Positions 39,586-48,793 of a stretch of DNA of 64,000 nucleotides are shown here, piece by piece. The notes below the pieces were generated by a model. That model was given only the letters and a program-made list of their open reading frames with translations. It was not told where the DNA came from and ran no database searches. Origin of the DNA: Kroppenstedtia guangzhouensis. Lineage in GTDB: Bacteria; Bacillota; Bacilli; Thermoactinomycetales; DSM-45169. The stretch lies in contig NZ_BMEX01000002.1 of NCBI RefSeq assembly GCF_014637345.1, positions 124,001-188,000 of the forward strand, read 5' to 3'. Positions within the stretch are counted from its first letter, which is position 1, and each line of letters begins with the position of its first letter. The translations under genes were made by a program, and so were the position numbers.

Positions 39586-41418
39586 CTATTTTTTGGAGTC
39601 GGAATCGTCCATCTGAAGGACAGCCATAAACGCCTCCTGCGGAACCTCCACGTTGCCCACAGACTTCATTCTTTTTTTTCCTTCCTTCTGCTTCTCCAAC
39701 AGCTTGCGCTTCCGGGAAATATCCCCGCCGTAACACTTGGCCAACACATTTTTCCGCTGGGCCCGAATCGTCTCCCTGGCCACCACCTTGTTCCCTATGG
39801 CCGCCTGCACCGGGACCTCGAACATTTGACGGGGAATCAATTGCCTCAGCTTCTCCACCAACTGCCGGCCCCGCTGATACGCTTTGTCCCTGTGAACGAT
39901 GAAGGATAGGGCATCCACCGTCTCCCCGTTCAGCAGAATATCCATTTTCACCAGGTTGGAAGTCCGATAACCGGCAATCTCATAATCGAAGGAAGCATAA
40001 CCCTTAGTGCCGGATTTCAGCTGGTCGAAAAAGTCATAGACGATCTCTGCCAAGGGAAGCTCATAGACAATATTGACCCGGTTGGCATCCAGATACTGCA
40101 TATCAATATATTCGCCCCGTTTGGTCTGACACAACTCCATCACTGCACCCACATAGTCGTTGGGCACCATGATAGATGCCTTGACGTAAGGCTCCTCCAC
40201 ATGATCCACTTTCTGTTGGGGCGGCATGTGAGTCGGATTCTCAATCTCCAACATTGTTCCATCCGTGGTATGCACATGATAAACCACACTAGGGGCGGTG
40301 GTGATCAAAGGAATGTTGTACTCCCGCTCAATCCGCTCTTGAATGATCTCCATATGCAGAAGCCCGAGAAAACCACACCGGAACCCAAAGCCCAAAGCCC
40401 CGGAGGTTTCCGGTTCATAGCGCAGGGAGGCATCATTCAGTTCCAGTTTCTCCAACGCTTCCTTGAGATCCTCGTAATCCCCGGAGTCGACGGGATACAT
40501 CCCGCAGAAGACCATTGGATTGATTCTGCGGTATCCGGGCAACGGTGCCGGTGCGGGACGGTTGGCATCGGTGATGGTGTCTCCTACCCGGGTATCCTTC
40601 ACATTTTTGATGGAGGCCACCATGAACCCGACTTCCCCCACGTTTAATTCATCCCGGGAAACGGGCTTCGGTGTGAACACCCCCACCTCAGTGACTTCAA
40701 ATTCCTTGCCGGTGGACATCATGCGCACTTTCATCCCCTTGCGGATGACACCGTCCACCACCCGGATATAGGAGATGGCTCCCTTGTACGCATCATAGAC
40801 GGAATCGTAGATCAAAGCCTTCAACGGTGCATCGGGGTCCCCTTCCGGCGGGGGAACCTTCTCCACGATTCTCTCCAGGATCTCCCGGGTTCCAATCCCC
40901 TCCTTGGCCGACGCGAGCACAGCGTCGGAGGCATCCAGGCCGATGAGTTCCTCCACCTCCTGCCGCACCCGGTCCGGCTCCGCACTGGGCAGATCGATCT
41001 TGTTGATCACAGGCAGAATCTCCAGATCGTTGTCCAAGGCGAGATACACATTGGCCAAGGTCTGGGCTTCCACCCCCTGGACAGCGTCCACCACCAGGAG
41101 CGCCCCTTCGCAGGCGGCCAGACTTCGAGACACCTCATAGGTGAAATCCACATGCCCTGGGGTGTCGATCAGGTTGAGAATATATTCCTCGCCGTCCTTC
41201 GCTTTGAAAGGAAGGCGGACCGATTGTAATTTGATCGTAATGCCCCGCTCCCGTTCCAGATCCATGGTATCCAGGTACTGATCCTGCTTTTCCCGTTCGG
41301 AAAGCGCCCCGGTTTGTTCCAGGAGCCGGTCGGCCAGGGTAGATTTTCCATGGTCGATATGGGCGATGATCGAAAAATTACGGATCATTTGCTGCTGTTG
41401 CCGTTTCGAATCACTCAT
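39586..41418 (-). CDS. lepA: Elongation factor 4 (LepA)
   Basis: Ribosome-associated GTPase implicated in back-translocation and 30S biogenesis. The 610 residues have G1 [11 protein letters not shown]3 DTPGHVDF and G4 [14 protein letters not shown]-like domains and the LepA-specific C-terminal domain follow ([20 protein letters not shown], then [20 protein letters not shown]). Full length, with its own promoter and terminator. Confidence 0.98.
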   Translation of the reverse strand: MSDSKRQQQQMIRNFSIIAHIDHGKSTLADRLLEQTGALSEREKQDQYLDTMDLERERGITIKLQSVRLPFKAKDGEEYILNLIDTPGHVDFTYEVSRSLAACEGALLVVDAVQGVEAQTLANVYLALDNDLEILPVINKIDLPSAEPDRVRQEVEELIGLDASDAVLASAKEGIGTREILERIVEKVPPPEGDPDAPLKALIYDSVYDAYKGAISYIRVVDGVIRKGMKVRMMSTGKEFEVTEVGVFTPKPVSRDELNVGEVGFMVASIKNVKDTRVGDTITDANRPAPAPLPGYRRINPMVFCGMYPVDSGDYEDLKEALEKLELNDASLRYEPETSGALGFGFRCGFLGLLHMEIIQERIEREYNIPLITTAPSVVYHVHTTDGTMLEIENPTHMPPQQKVDHVEEPYVKASIMVPNDYVGAVMELCQTKRGEYIDMQYLDANRVNIVYELPLAEIVYDFFDQLKSGTKGYASFDYEIAGYRTSNLVKMDILLNGETVDALSFIVHRDKAYQRGRQLVEKLRQLIPRQMFEVPVQAAIGNKVVARETIRAQRKNVLAKCYGGDISRKRKLLEKQKEGKKRMKSVGNVEVPQEAFMAVLQMDDSDSKK

Positions 41419-41464
41419 TCAGTTCCCTCCTGAACGGAAAACACGTACCATCTGCATCTTATTT

Positions 41465-41493
41465 ATTATAGCAGTCCGACTCATGGGGGACAA
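41465..41493 (-). promoter_or_regulatory. lepA promoter
   Basis: TTGTCC (41493-41488), 17 bases and TATAAT (41470-41465) on the minus strand, 47 bp before the lepA start. Confidence 0.7.
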
Positions 41494-41574
41494 CGGAGGG
41501 AAGAAGTCCGGCGGGGAAATTTTTCCCCGAAGATGGTGCACAGATGGTACCAGGTGGGGATCACGATTCCCATA

Positions 41575-41850
41575 TCAAGGGTGTTGATCAGCTTTCATGG
41601 GCAGGAAACAGGGTCGGGACAGTGGGGCTTCGGTTCGGACTAGAGCACAAGTCTCTGTGAGCTTTTTGCAATGATCGGAGACTATCACACAGGCCTCCCT
41701 CAACCGCATATAGTCATCAACAGAAGGAAGTTCATGGCGAATATCGTAAGATTTCAATTCCGCTGCCCCCCCATCCTCAAAGCACAAATTCAAAAACCGG
41801 TCTGTACGTCTTTCAAAGAACCGCCCCGCCTTATCAGAAACTCGGCCCAT
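41575..41850 (-). pseudogene. Truncated GNAT-like acetyltransferase remnant
   Basis: The 91-codon frame contains SYDIRHELPSVDDYMRLREA, which resembles the N-terminus of many bacillary GNAT acetyltransferases (xxIRHELPSVEEYxRLREAxGLSPKS). The expected continuation and the acetyl-CoA site are missing. After LREAC the sequence is unrelated and includes a stretch (ATTGCAAAAAGCTCACAGAG) reminiscent of the dispersed repeat end. A degenerate repeat lies directly upstream. I read it as a gene fragment, perhaps broken by repeat-related rearrangement. Confidence 0.55.
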
Positions 41851-41868
41851 CTTTCAATCGCTCTTGTT

Positions 41869-41963
41869 CCATGTGAAACCCAACCCTTCCTGACCGGGGA
41901 GCGAAGCGACCCTGGGCACGACCTGTGCCCTGTGGGTATGACGGCTTTTTCGCAACGCTTCTG
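41869..41963 (+). repeat. Degenerate or half copy of the dispersed element (copy G)
   Basis: It retains CCATGTGAAACCCAACCCTT and the terminal GGCTTTTTCGCAACGCTTCTGG. Between them are about 50 bases of unrelated GC-rich sequence with its own hairpin (GGGCACG/CGTGCCC-like), and the 5' half of the element is missing. It lies immediately before the acetyltransferase remnant. Confidence 0.65.
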
Positions 41964-42034
41964 GTAAAAACCCCTGTACCGATATTAAATGATGGAAATA
42001 TGAACGGTTCCTTTGCTGAGGGACAGTCCATTCA

Positions 42035-42667
42035 TCAACCTTTCTTCTCTTTTTTAGGCCAGATCGTGTAAGAAAAGGACCAGATAAAGTCAATAATCAA
42101 CACTTTGACCCAGATCGCACTTATACGGCTTATCGACTCCGACTCGTCGTTCAGAGAAAAATTTACGTCAAGATGCCGAAGCCACTTAACCACCTCAGAT
42201 GGCACGTAGTCAAAAAAGAGGGCAAAGGCGAAATGGGCTGCAACAAACAGGAAAAAATGAACATAGAATTTTTTCCTCTCTGATTTTGCATGTTCCTTCC
42301 CGTACAGACGCCGTTCCGGTTTATCATCGCTTTTGGGTGGTTCTTCACCTTTCCACACAGCAACTTTCCTCTGAATCCACCGATCCAACCGTTTAAAATC
42401 TTTCTTTCCGGCTGTAAGTGCATAAATCAGCGCGATACCGATGATGATCTGAAACTGGTTGAGATGTCCGGTCCTCATGTAATCGAGCACGCCGATTGTA
42501 GCAAGCCACAGGTCACTGAGCAACCAGAGAAAAATCAAGTATTTACTCAACTTAATCAGGTTGAAGGCATACCTCAACAACAAAAATCCAATCAGACTGC
42601 CCCAAAAAATGACTTCCCCAGCAATAAAAAAGTACCATTTATGATCGAGGACAAATTCGGTCACCAT
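42035..42667 (-). CDS. Hypothetical membrane protein, last gene of the DUF418/two-component operon
   Basis: A 210-residue protein with about five hydrophobic segments: three in the first 90 residues, one near residue 140, one near the C-terminus (IWVKVLIIDFIWSFSYTIW). A basic cytoplasmic loop (residues 90-135, ending GKEHAKSERKKF) separates them. GAAGGAGG precedes the ATG. It starts 13 bp after the response regulator, so it is probably an output or accessory of that system. I do not recognise a family. Confidence 0.75.
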   Translation of the reverse strand: MVTEFVLDHKWYFFIAGEVIFWGSLIGFLLLRYAFNLIKLSKYLIFLWLLSDLWLATIGVLDYMRTGHLNQFQIIIGIALIYALTAGKKDFKRLDRWIQRKVAVWKGEEPPKSDDKPERRLYGKEHAKSERKKFYVHFFLFVAAHFAFALFFDYVPSEVVKWLRHLDVNFSLNDESESISRISAIWVKVLIIDFIWSFSYTIWPKKEKKG

Positions 42668-42680
42668 TCATCCTCCTTCA

Positions 42681-43286
42681 TTAAATCCAGCCTTTTTCCT
42701 GCGCCTTTTGAATCGCGCGGTACCGCGAAACCACTCCCATCTTTTGTATAGCGGTCGACAAATAATTCCTGACTGTCCCTTTCGACAAAAAAAGATTATT
42801 GGCGATTTGCGCGGTCGTCTCACCTTCCGCTGCCAAGCGGAGAACCTCTTGCTCCCGCTCAGTTAAGGGATTTTCCTCTCTGTTAAAAAGAATGGGAGCC
42901 AAATCTGTGCTGATCACCCGCTGTCCTTTGACAACCGATCGAATGGCATCGACCAAAAAATCGATCGGCTCGTCTTTTAACAAATATCCTTCCACTTTGA
43001 GTTCCATCGCTTTTTGCAAGTAGCCCGGCCGGGTAAACGTGGTCACGATTATTATTTTGGACGGCAGGCCTTTTTCCCTCACTTTTTCGGCGACTTCAAG
43101 ACCTGTCATCTTAGGAATTTCAATATCCAAGAGACATAAATCCGGTCGATGTTTTTCCACTGCATCCAATGCTTCCTCGCCATCTGTCACTTGCGCGACC
43201 ACCTCGAGATCATCTTCCAATTGTAAAAGAGAGGTCAACGCCCCTCGCAGCATTTTTTGATCTTCTGCAATGACGATGCGAATCAT
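42681..43286 (-). CDS. NarL/DesR-family response regulator
   Basis: A 201-residue regulator. The receiver domain has the phosphoacceptor Asp in LCLLDIEIPKMTGLEV and the conserved Lys in GYLLKDEP. The C-terminal LuxR-type HTH reads LTEREQEVLRLAAEGETTAQIANNLFLSKGTVRNYLSTAIQKMG (positions about 140-185). It overlaps the kinase stop by 4 bp. The closest pattern I know is DesR, but the target here is more likely the DUF418 operon than a desaturase, which is absent. Confidence 0.93.
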   Translation of the reverse strand: MIRIVIAEDQKMLRGALTSLLQLEDDLEVVAQVTDGEEALDAVEKHRPDLCLLDIEIPKMTGLEVAEKVREKGLPSKIIIVTTFTRPGYLQKAMELKVEGYLLKDEPIDFLVDAIRSVVKGQRVISTDLAPILFNREENPLTEREQEVLRLAAEGETTAQIANNLFLSKGTVRNYLSTAIQKMGVVSRYRAIQKAQEKGWI

Positions 43287-44407
43287 TGGCTGTTTCCCCT
43301 TTCTTGTTCATTCACAGGTAAACGCAAAGTCACGCTCACCCCTCCGTGAGAAGAAGCCCCCAGCTCGGCATGACCTTTCAGCAAACGCATGCGTTCCTGA
43401 ATGGAGGCCAAACCGTTTCCGTCCGTATCCCCCCTCGAAAAACCCACCCCGTCGTCCTCAATGTGCAGTTCGAACCACTCGTTCGTCATTTCACCAGTGA
43501 TCATACAATTTTTCGCTTGGCTATGTTTAACAATGTTCGTCAAGCACTCACGCAAGCAGAGAGCCAGCATCGTCTCTGTCACTTTTGACAGATTGTGCAG
43601 AGAGGCACTTTGCCTGACATGTAATTGGATGTCCAAACTGTCGAGCAGCTTGCGGGCGTGTTTGATTTCTTCATCTAAAGCCACGTACTTCATGGATGTT
43701 ACCAACTCGCGAACTTGTTTTAAGGCAAAACGGGATGTATGTATCACCTCATTCATTTCCTGTTTGGCCAGATCAGCATCTGTGCTGATCAGACGTGCCG
43801 CCAACTCGCTTTTCATTTTAATCATCGTCAATGTTTGTCCCAGTGTGTCATGGAGGTCGCGGGCAATGCGGTGGCGCTCTTCCTCTTGGATGTACCGTTC
43901 AATTTTTTTGTTTGCCGTGGCCAGCTCACGCTTCAACGACTTTGACCGTTCGGTGATGCGAACGATAAACGGAACTATCAGAAGGAGGATCAGAATCGGA
44001 AGGTGTATCGTGTGAACAAAGGATAACGGATCTCCCGTTAATAACCAGTGAGTCACTGCTTCCATGACAATGAACCCTGACATACCTAAACACATATGCA
44101 CCAACGAACGCGTGCGACCGAGTAAGTCGGCAAAAATAAATGCGTACAATAAAAACCATTGATTATAAAAAGCTCCAAAGATCACTAAAATGCCGCACCC
44201 AAAGAATGAAGATGCGAGCAGACGCCAATCTCTGCACCACAAACCTATATAAAAGGCGAGCAGAAACAGACACAACAATACGAGGGTTACCACCCGTCCA
44301 AATGGACTGTCGGTTGTGAGCACGTTATAAAATAAAAAGATGAAAATGACTACATCAAGGATAAGGTATTTTTCTATTTGATCCGCCGGATACAATTTGC
44401 GTGTCAT
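43283..44407 (-). CDS. Sensor histidine kinase, DesK/HisKA_3 type
   Basis: A 374-residue kinase with five or six N-terminal membrane helices (about residues 15-150). The dimerisation/phosphotransfer helix has the phosphorylated histidine in RHRIARDLHDTLGQTLTMIK, and the HATPase domain has HIEDDGVGF and GLASIQERMRLLKGH. It has no large extracytoplasmic sensor, so it likely senses a membrane property or a membrane-borne signal. It lies between the DUF418 gene and its regulator, with a 4-bp overlap to the latter. Confidence 0.93.
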   Translation of the reverse strand: MTRKLYPADQIEKYLILDVVIFIFLFYNVLTTDSPFGRVVTLVLLCLFLLAFYIGLWCRDWRLLASSFFGCGILVIFGAFYNQWFLLYAFIFADLLGRTRSLVHMCLGMSGFIVMEAVTHWLLTGDPLSFVHTIHLPILILLLIVPFIVRITERSKSLKRELATANKKIERYIQEEERHRIARDLHDTLGQTLTMIKMKSELAARLISTDADLAKQEMNEVIHTSRFALKQVRELVTSMKYVALDEEIKHARKLLDSLDIQLHVRQSASLHNLSKVTETMLALCLRECLTNIVKHSQAKNCMITGEMTNEWFELHIEDDGVGFSRGDTDGNGLASIQERMRLLKGHAELGASSHGGVSVTLRLPVNEQERGNSQ

Positions 44408-44419
44408 CGATGCAACCCC

Positions 44420-45571
44420 TCAGTTTCTATCGGCAACAATCCGTGAAAAATATCGACGGGCTGATTCCATCGGACCCAGTTTAAACTTCTGAAGCCATAG
44501 CATGGAAAAGCCTATTTGTAAGAAACTAACAAGAAACCAAATCCCAATCGTCGCCAAGGATCCCACCTCGCCACCGATGCCAAATCCCCAGCCGTAAAAA
44601 ATGATTGACGACAAAATGTTTTGTGCCACATAACAGCTCAACGCCATTTTCCCGATTTCCTCCAGACGGGACCAGAGCCAGAAGCCTTCGTTTCGCTCCA
44701 CGAGTTTAGCTACGAGAGCGATATACCCCACAGAAAGAAGGGGAGCAAAACAATAGCGAATCGAAAAGTCAAACATTCCTCCGGGAACAAAAATGAGCAA
44801 GTTTAGCGGAACACCGAGCCATAACCCGATTGAGAGCATTTTGTTGCGAATGCTTTTCCCTTTTTCATTCGGCGAAAAAGCACCGGAACGCATGAGGCGC
44901 ACACCTGTCAAAAATAAAAACACATTCATGGGGATAACAAAAATGGCTTCTGCCCTGAGCAGTAAAAAGTTGGCCAATCGATACTGAATTTGCTCCATCC
45001 ACGTCCCGTCGCGATACAACAAAACGACATCGTCCATGTCCCCGAGGGAAATGTTCGCTCCCAATAAGCTAAAGTAAACAATCAGCGCCGTCATCAGACA
45101 AATGACCGTTACGTGAAAGCCTCCGACCAGGATCAGCGCTCGACGAATCGCCTGATCTCCACCTTTTACAATGAGCGCAACGATGATGGCGGTGACGGCA
45201 TAGCTCATCAAAATGTCGTATTCCATCACAAGCGTGAAGTGGATCAGACCTTCCATCAACAATATAAACGATGTCCAAAAGTAGATACCAGGCCAAGCGG
45301 TTCCTCTGCGTACAGACTGTTGGTACTTCAATTCCAGCCCTACACCGAACATAATGGTTAACAAACCCAGCAGTTTTCCATTCACTAAAAACAGAACGAC
45401 TAACCTTAAAAAGTCGTCGATGGAGGACCACCAATTTGCATGATCATAGGTAAACATGTAAGAAATGTCCCCTAAATTTGCAAAGATCCAGATATTGGTC
45501 CCCAATGTTCCTAAAATAGCAAATCCTCGTAATATATCAAGTAACCGGATTCGTTCCCTCGTCTTCGCCAT
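44420..45571 (-). CDS. DUF418 family membrane protein (YeiB-like)
   Basis: A 383-residue protein with about ten membrane helices, the typical N-terminal RIRLLDILRGFAILGTLGTN, and a DUF418 C-terminal region (PLLSVGYIALVAKL, then IGKMALSCYVAQNILSSIIFY). The fold is related to acyltransferase-3-like membrane proteins; the substrate is unknown. It heads an operon with a histidine kinase, response regulator and small membrane protein, all A+T-richer than the flanks, which suggests acquisition by transfer. Confidence 0.9.
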   Translation of the reverse strand: MAKTRERIRLLDILRGFAILGTLGTNIWIFANLGDISYMFTYDHANWWSSIDDFLRLVVLFLVNGKLLGLLTIMFGVGLELKYQQSVRRGTAWPGIYFWTSFILLMEGLIHFTLVMEYDILMSYAVTAIIVALIVKGGDQAIRRALILVGGFHVTVICLMTALIVYFSLLGANISLGDMDDVVLLYRDGTWMEQIQYRLANFLLLRAEAIFVIPMNVFLFLTGVRLMRSGAFSPNEKGKSIRNKMLSIGLWLGVPLNLLIFVPGGMFDFSIRYCFAPLLSVGYIALVAKLVERNEGFWLWSRLEEIGKMALSCYVAQNILSSIIFYGWGFGIGGEVGSLATIGIWFLVSFLQIGFSMLWLQKFKLGPMESARRYFSRIVADRN

Positions 45572-45611
45572 TGCCTTCCCTCATTTCCAGTCCTTTGGTT
45601 TTCCCCTGTTC

Positions 45612-45677
45612 ATTTTATCCTTGGAATGACGGAGTCGGTATTCACAGCGATCAATTGATTCATATGACAGGTGTCAT
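45612..45677 (-). promoter_or_regulatory. Promoter region and operator-like dyad of the DUF418 operon
   Basis: ATGACAGGTGTCAT (45664-45677) is a 14-bp inverted repeat, ATGACA-N2-TGTCAT. A possible -10 TAAAAT (45617-45612) on the minus strand lies about 50 bp downstream. The dyad is thus near -65, a usual place for an activating NarL-type regulator. It is the only such dyad I saw next to the operon. Confidence 0.5.
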
Positions 45678-45733
45678 GATTTGATTGAGGCCCTTATCCG
45701 AGTTCCAAAGGTGAAGGTTGCCTCTCAAAGAAA

Positions 45734-45758
45734 CAAAAAACCCCGGATTGGGTCCGGG
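45734..45758 (-). terminator. Terminator after yqxA
   Basis: CCCGGA/TCCGGG stem with a 5-base loop, then GTTTTTTG on the minus strand, 7 bp after the yqxA stop. Confidence 0.8.
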
Positions 45759-45764
45759 TGTCCT

Positions 45765-46151
45765 CTACCGATTCTTCTCCTGAAACCAGCCCACCACCTG
45801 TTCAATGGCTTTACGGGTGGCTTGTTTGATACCTTCACCTGCCTGGTTGCCGGCTGTGGTCAGCCAGCCGCTGTCGTCGGGGTCGGTTGGTGGAGTTTCC
45901 ACTTGTGTTGATTCATCCGGGCTTGGTCTCTTATCTTGTTCCTCTTGGATCACCACCGGACTCTCCGTCTGGTAAACATGGCCCAAGACCGCGATCTCCA
46001 CCCGTCCGTCCTGGGGGGTGATGTGGACGGCTCGGGGAGCGCCTTCGCTCCCTTGGTTGCGGTGGATATTCTGTTCCGCAGTGTCAATGCCCAGGAAGAT
46101 TCCAAACATCAGAACCATCGTCAACGCCGATACTTGGATCAACATCCGCAT
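45765..46151 (-). CDS. yqxA: YqxA family protein (DUF3679)
   Basis: A 128-residue protein with an N-terminal membrane anchor or signal (LIQVSALTMVLMFGIFLGIDTAEQNI), an acidic, proline-rich middle, and an amphipathic C-terminal helix (GEGIKQATRKAIEQVVGWF). The position after gpr-spoIIP equals that of yqxA in B. subtilis. Function unknown; presumably coexpressed with spoIIP during sporulation. Confidence 0.85.
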   Translation of the reverse strand: MRMLIQVSALTMVLMFGIFLGIDTAEQNIHRNQGSEGAPRAVHITPQDGRVEIAVLGHVYQTESPVVIQEEQDKRPSPDESTQVETPPTDPDDSGWLTTAGNQAGEGIKQATRKAIEQVVGWFQEKNR

Positions 46152-46187
46152 GGTCCATCACCCCTTCAGACTGATTCTACCGTTAGG

Positions 46188-47327
46188 TCACCTTGCTTTT
46201 CCGTCCACCGGTACCGCTTCGAAATGGATCTCCGCCAAGGCCCGGGCCAATGCATCACTGGTCCGGTATGTCTCCGCAAAGGTGTTATCCACTCCGCCGA
46301 TTTCGATCAACAGGCTGTTGGGAGAAAGGGATTGGTTGTACTCCCCATTGCCCATGGCCCGGCTTTTCCGGAATACCCCTTTGGACAGACCCGGATAGAG
46401 CTCGTTCAGTTTATTGTGGAGTTTGCGGGCCAATTGTTCATTCTTTTCCCAGTGGGGATTGGCCGTCCCGATGACAAAGGCAATCCGGGCGTAGTCCTTC
46501 CCGTCAATCTCCTTGGTGGTCTTGGCCCGGCGTTGCGAATCCCGGTGGATATCGATGAAATACCGGAGATCCTCGTCCTGTTTCATCGCCGCCACCACTT
46601 TCTCCCGGGAGGCTTGATAAAGCTTGTTCCATTCCGCTTGGTAACCCCCGGTGTAAACCTGTGCTCCGATTCCCAATTTCTCCAATGAATTACCAAACCT
46701 TTCTCCCACCCGGCCGATGTTTATCTTATTGTCGTAGGCCGTATGGGGATCCTTCGACCCTTTCAATTCGGGAAGAAAGGATTCCGTATAGTGAGTATGG
46801 TAAATAAAGACCCGGTTTTTCTCTTTTCCGGGGGTGACGCCTTTCTTTTCAGTCGAAGACTCCTTTTGCTCCGGCTTGGAATCCATCTTCTTTTCCAGGT
46901 CAGAGGGGGGAGGGGATTCAATCGGAATCGAAGTGTAGTCCACATCCTCCGCCGCCACCACAATCTCGGTGTCAAACAGGGCAAAACCCGGCAGTTCACT
47001 TCCGAGAAAGGTACGGGGGTCTTGCGGATCTACACTGGTGATCAGTTCAAAGAAAACCCGGGAGAATCTAGGTTCCCTCAAAGCATCCTCCATCACAGCC
47101 AGATGGGGGATCTCCCCACCCATCAGATAGAGCAGGGTTTCCGTCGAGAAATGGGAGGTGATCCGTCCCAAGTCAGATGATTGGGCACTCCGTTTGGCCT
47201 GGATCATCGCAAACAATCCTGTCAATACAAAGATGAACGCTGTTGCCAGGATCAGAATCACAAACAGTTTCCGGACTTGTGGAGTGGACATATTCCATGT
47301 GCTGAACCGATGAACCCGGTGCCTCAT
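46188..47327 (-). CDS. spoIIP: Stage II sporulation protein P (SpoIIP)
   Basis: Amidase/endopeptidase of the SpoIIDMP engulfment machine that degrades septal peptidoglycan. The 379 residues show a membrane anchor (FVILILATAFIFVLTGLFAMI, about 20-42), a variable region, and the SpoIIP catalytic domain with zinc-ligand-type motifs YHTHYTESFLP and FIDIHRDSQRR. GGGAGGGAAG precedes the ATG. It lies between gpr and yqxA, as in Bacillus. Confidence 0.96.
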   Translation of the reverse strand: MRHRVHRFSTWNMSTPQVRKLFVILILATAFIFVLTGLFAMIQAKRSAQSSDLGRITSHFSTETLLYLMGGEIPHLAVMEDALREPRFSRVFFELITSVDPQDPRTFLGSELPGFALFDTEIVVAAEDVDYTSIPIESPPPSDLEKKMDSKPEQKESSTEKKGVTPGKEKNRVFIYHTHYTESFLPELKGSKDPHTAYDNKINIGRVGERFGNSLEKLGIGAQVYTGGYQAEWNKLYQASREKVVAAMKQDEDLRYFIDIHRDSQRRAKTTKEIDGKDYARIAFVIGTANPHWEKNEQLARKLHNKLNELYPGLSKGVFRKSRAMGNGEYNQSLSPNSLLIEIGGVDNTFAETYRTSDALARALAEIHFEAVPVDGKAR

Positions 47328-47444
47328 TCTCTTCCCTCCCCGAGCTTGTCTCTACTGGCGAATATATGAAGGGAAAAGGTAGAGTAGAACGGATTTTTTG
47401 AACCCTGATAGATCAGGGAGCCGGATCCTTCTTCGGGAGGCGAA

Positions 47445-47576
47445 AGAAGTTTGTGATTTAGTGCGTTTCTTGGAGACTCAGGATTGGGTCCCCCGCTACG
47501 TTTTGTTGCTCTTAACTGCCAAGTCACTCCTAAGAAAACCACCTCTCCCTCTGATGGACTTTTTCACAACGCTTCT
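47445..47576 (+). repeat. Dispersed intergenic palindromic element, copy C
   Basis: AGAAGTTTGTGATTTAGTGC at the 5' end and TTTTTCACAACGCTTCT at the 3' end pair as outer arms. Inner arms are diverged (GATTGGGTCCCCC and TAAGAAAACCACC). The 3' end coincides with the gpr stop codon. Confidence 0.8.
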
Positions 47577-48696
47577 AATTGATATGAGCAGATACGTTTT
47601 CGGGAGTGATCGCTTCGTGGAGGGCGCAGTTCAACCCGTCGGCCACCAACTTCCCCATATCCCCGATAAACATGTCCACTTCCTTCGGGGTGACGATCAG
47701 ATTTTGCCCCAGGGGATTGAGCACTTCGTTGATCAGCCGCCGTTTCTCCTCAGAATCGAGAGTCCCCACCATCCCCAACATCTGTTGACTGGTGCGGGAG
47801 GAGATTTTCTGATCGCGAATCTCCTTGAGATTGGGACGATTCAAGGGGTCGAGGGGATTGGTCGGTTGTTTCTGATTCATCTGACGGTGAAGATAGGAGA
47901 TCACCATTTCCACCGAGTCATGGGCGATGGTGGCTGCATCCACCACTGTCGGAATCCCGATGGCGATGACAGGAATGCCCAGACTTTCCCGGTTGAGAGC
48001 CTTCCGCTTATTTCCCACCCCAGAACCGGGATGGATGCCGGTATCCGCCACTTGGATGGTGGTGTTGACCCGACTGAGAGCGCGGGAAGCCAAGGCATCA
48101 ACAGCGATTACCGCATCAGGGCGTGTTTTCTCCACAATCCCGAAGATAATTTCGCTGGTCTCCATCCCCGTGGTTCCCAAGACGCCGGGGGCGATGGCAC
48201 TGACGGGTCGATACCCCTTCTCCACCTGTTCCGGCATCAGTTCAAACAGGTGTCGGGTAACCATCATATGCTGCACTACAAAAGGCCCCAGAGCATCGGC
48301 GGTGACATCGCGGTTGCCCAGACCGACAATCAGGATGTCAGCGTTGGGATCGATTCCTGTTTCCCGAAGAAACTTCTCAAATTGAACGGAAAAATGGGAG
48401 GCTACCCGGCTCTGCAATTCGGAATCCTTGCTGCGGAGAGCAGGAATCTCCAACGTCAGGTAAAGGCCGGGGACTTTACCCAGCGCCTCTGCCCCCTGTT
48501 CATCCTCGATTCGGATCCAGCTCGTGGTGATCCCTTCCTCCTCATGCTCATCCATCTGAACTCCCGGAATCCCGCTTCCGTCCCCCCGGTTTTGTACCGC
48601 CATATCGACGGCTTCCCGGGCCAGATCCGTCCGAATCGGGAAGTTCGCCAAGTTCAGCCGTTGATCCTTATCTCTCATCTCATGTTCAGAGGCCAT
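47575..48696 (-). CDS. gpr: Spore germination protease GPR
   Basis: Aspartic-like protease that degrades SASPs during germination, made as a zymogen in the forespore. The chain (373 residues from the ATG at 48696, with GGAG 6 bases upstream) has the pro-region ending before the mature start, GLGNRDVTADALGP, DAVIAVDALASR and DTGIHPGSGVGN. The SASP substrate gene lies at 19 kb. Its stop codon lies at the edge of repeat copy C, so the mRNA would run into the element. Confidence 0.96.
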   Translation of the reverse strand: MASEHEMRDKDQRLNLANFPIRTDLAREAVDMAVQNRGDGSGIPGVQMDEHEEEGITTSWIRIEDEQGAEALGKVPGLYLTLEIPALRSKDSELQSRVASHFSVQFEKFLRETGIDPNADILIVGLGNRDVTADALGPFVVQHMMVTRHLFELMPEQVEKGYRPVSAIAPGVLGTTGMETSEIIFGIVEKTRPDAVIAVDALASRALSRVNTTIQVADTGIHPGSGVGNKRKALNRESLGIPVIAIGIPTVVDAATIAHDSVEMVISYLHRQMNQKQPTNPLDPLNRPNLKEIRDQKISSRTSQQMLGMVGTLDSEEKRRLINEVLNPLGQNLIVTPKEVDMFIGDMGKLVADGLNCALHEAITPENVSAHIN

Positions 48697-48793
48697 CAGC
48701 AGCTCCATCCCTTCTGTTCATTTCTTACCATTTATTCCATGATCGGATGTAATTTATTCCCTTTCCTTCCCAGGGATGAACCTGTGACCTGTC

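Noticed and set aside
41512-41529. Dyad CGGGGAAA-TT-TTTCCCCG upstream of the lepA promoter
   Set aside because: It is too short and GC-simple to call an operator, has no T-run to be a terminator, and its position far upstream of lepA is not informative.
42035-45571. Reading the kinase/regulator pair as the DesK-DesR fatty-acid desaturase system
   Set aside because: Similarity is to the general HisKA_3/NarL families; no desaturase gene is near, and the operon partner is a DUF418 protein.
47403-47418. Hairpin CCCTGA-TCTA-TCAGGG upstream of spoIIP
   Set aside because: Only 6 bp and no T-run on the minus strand (TTCAAAAAATCC follows), so a terminator call is not supported.
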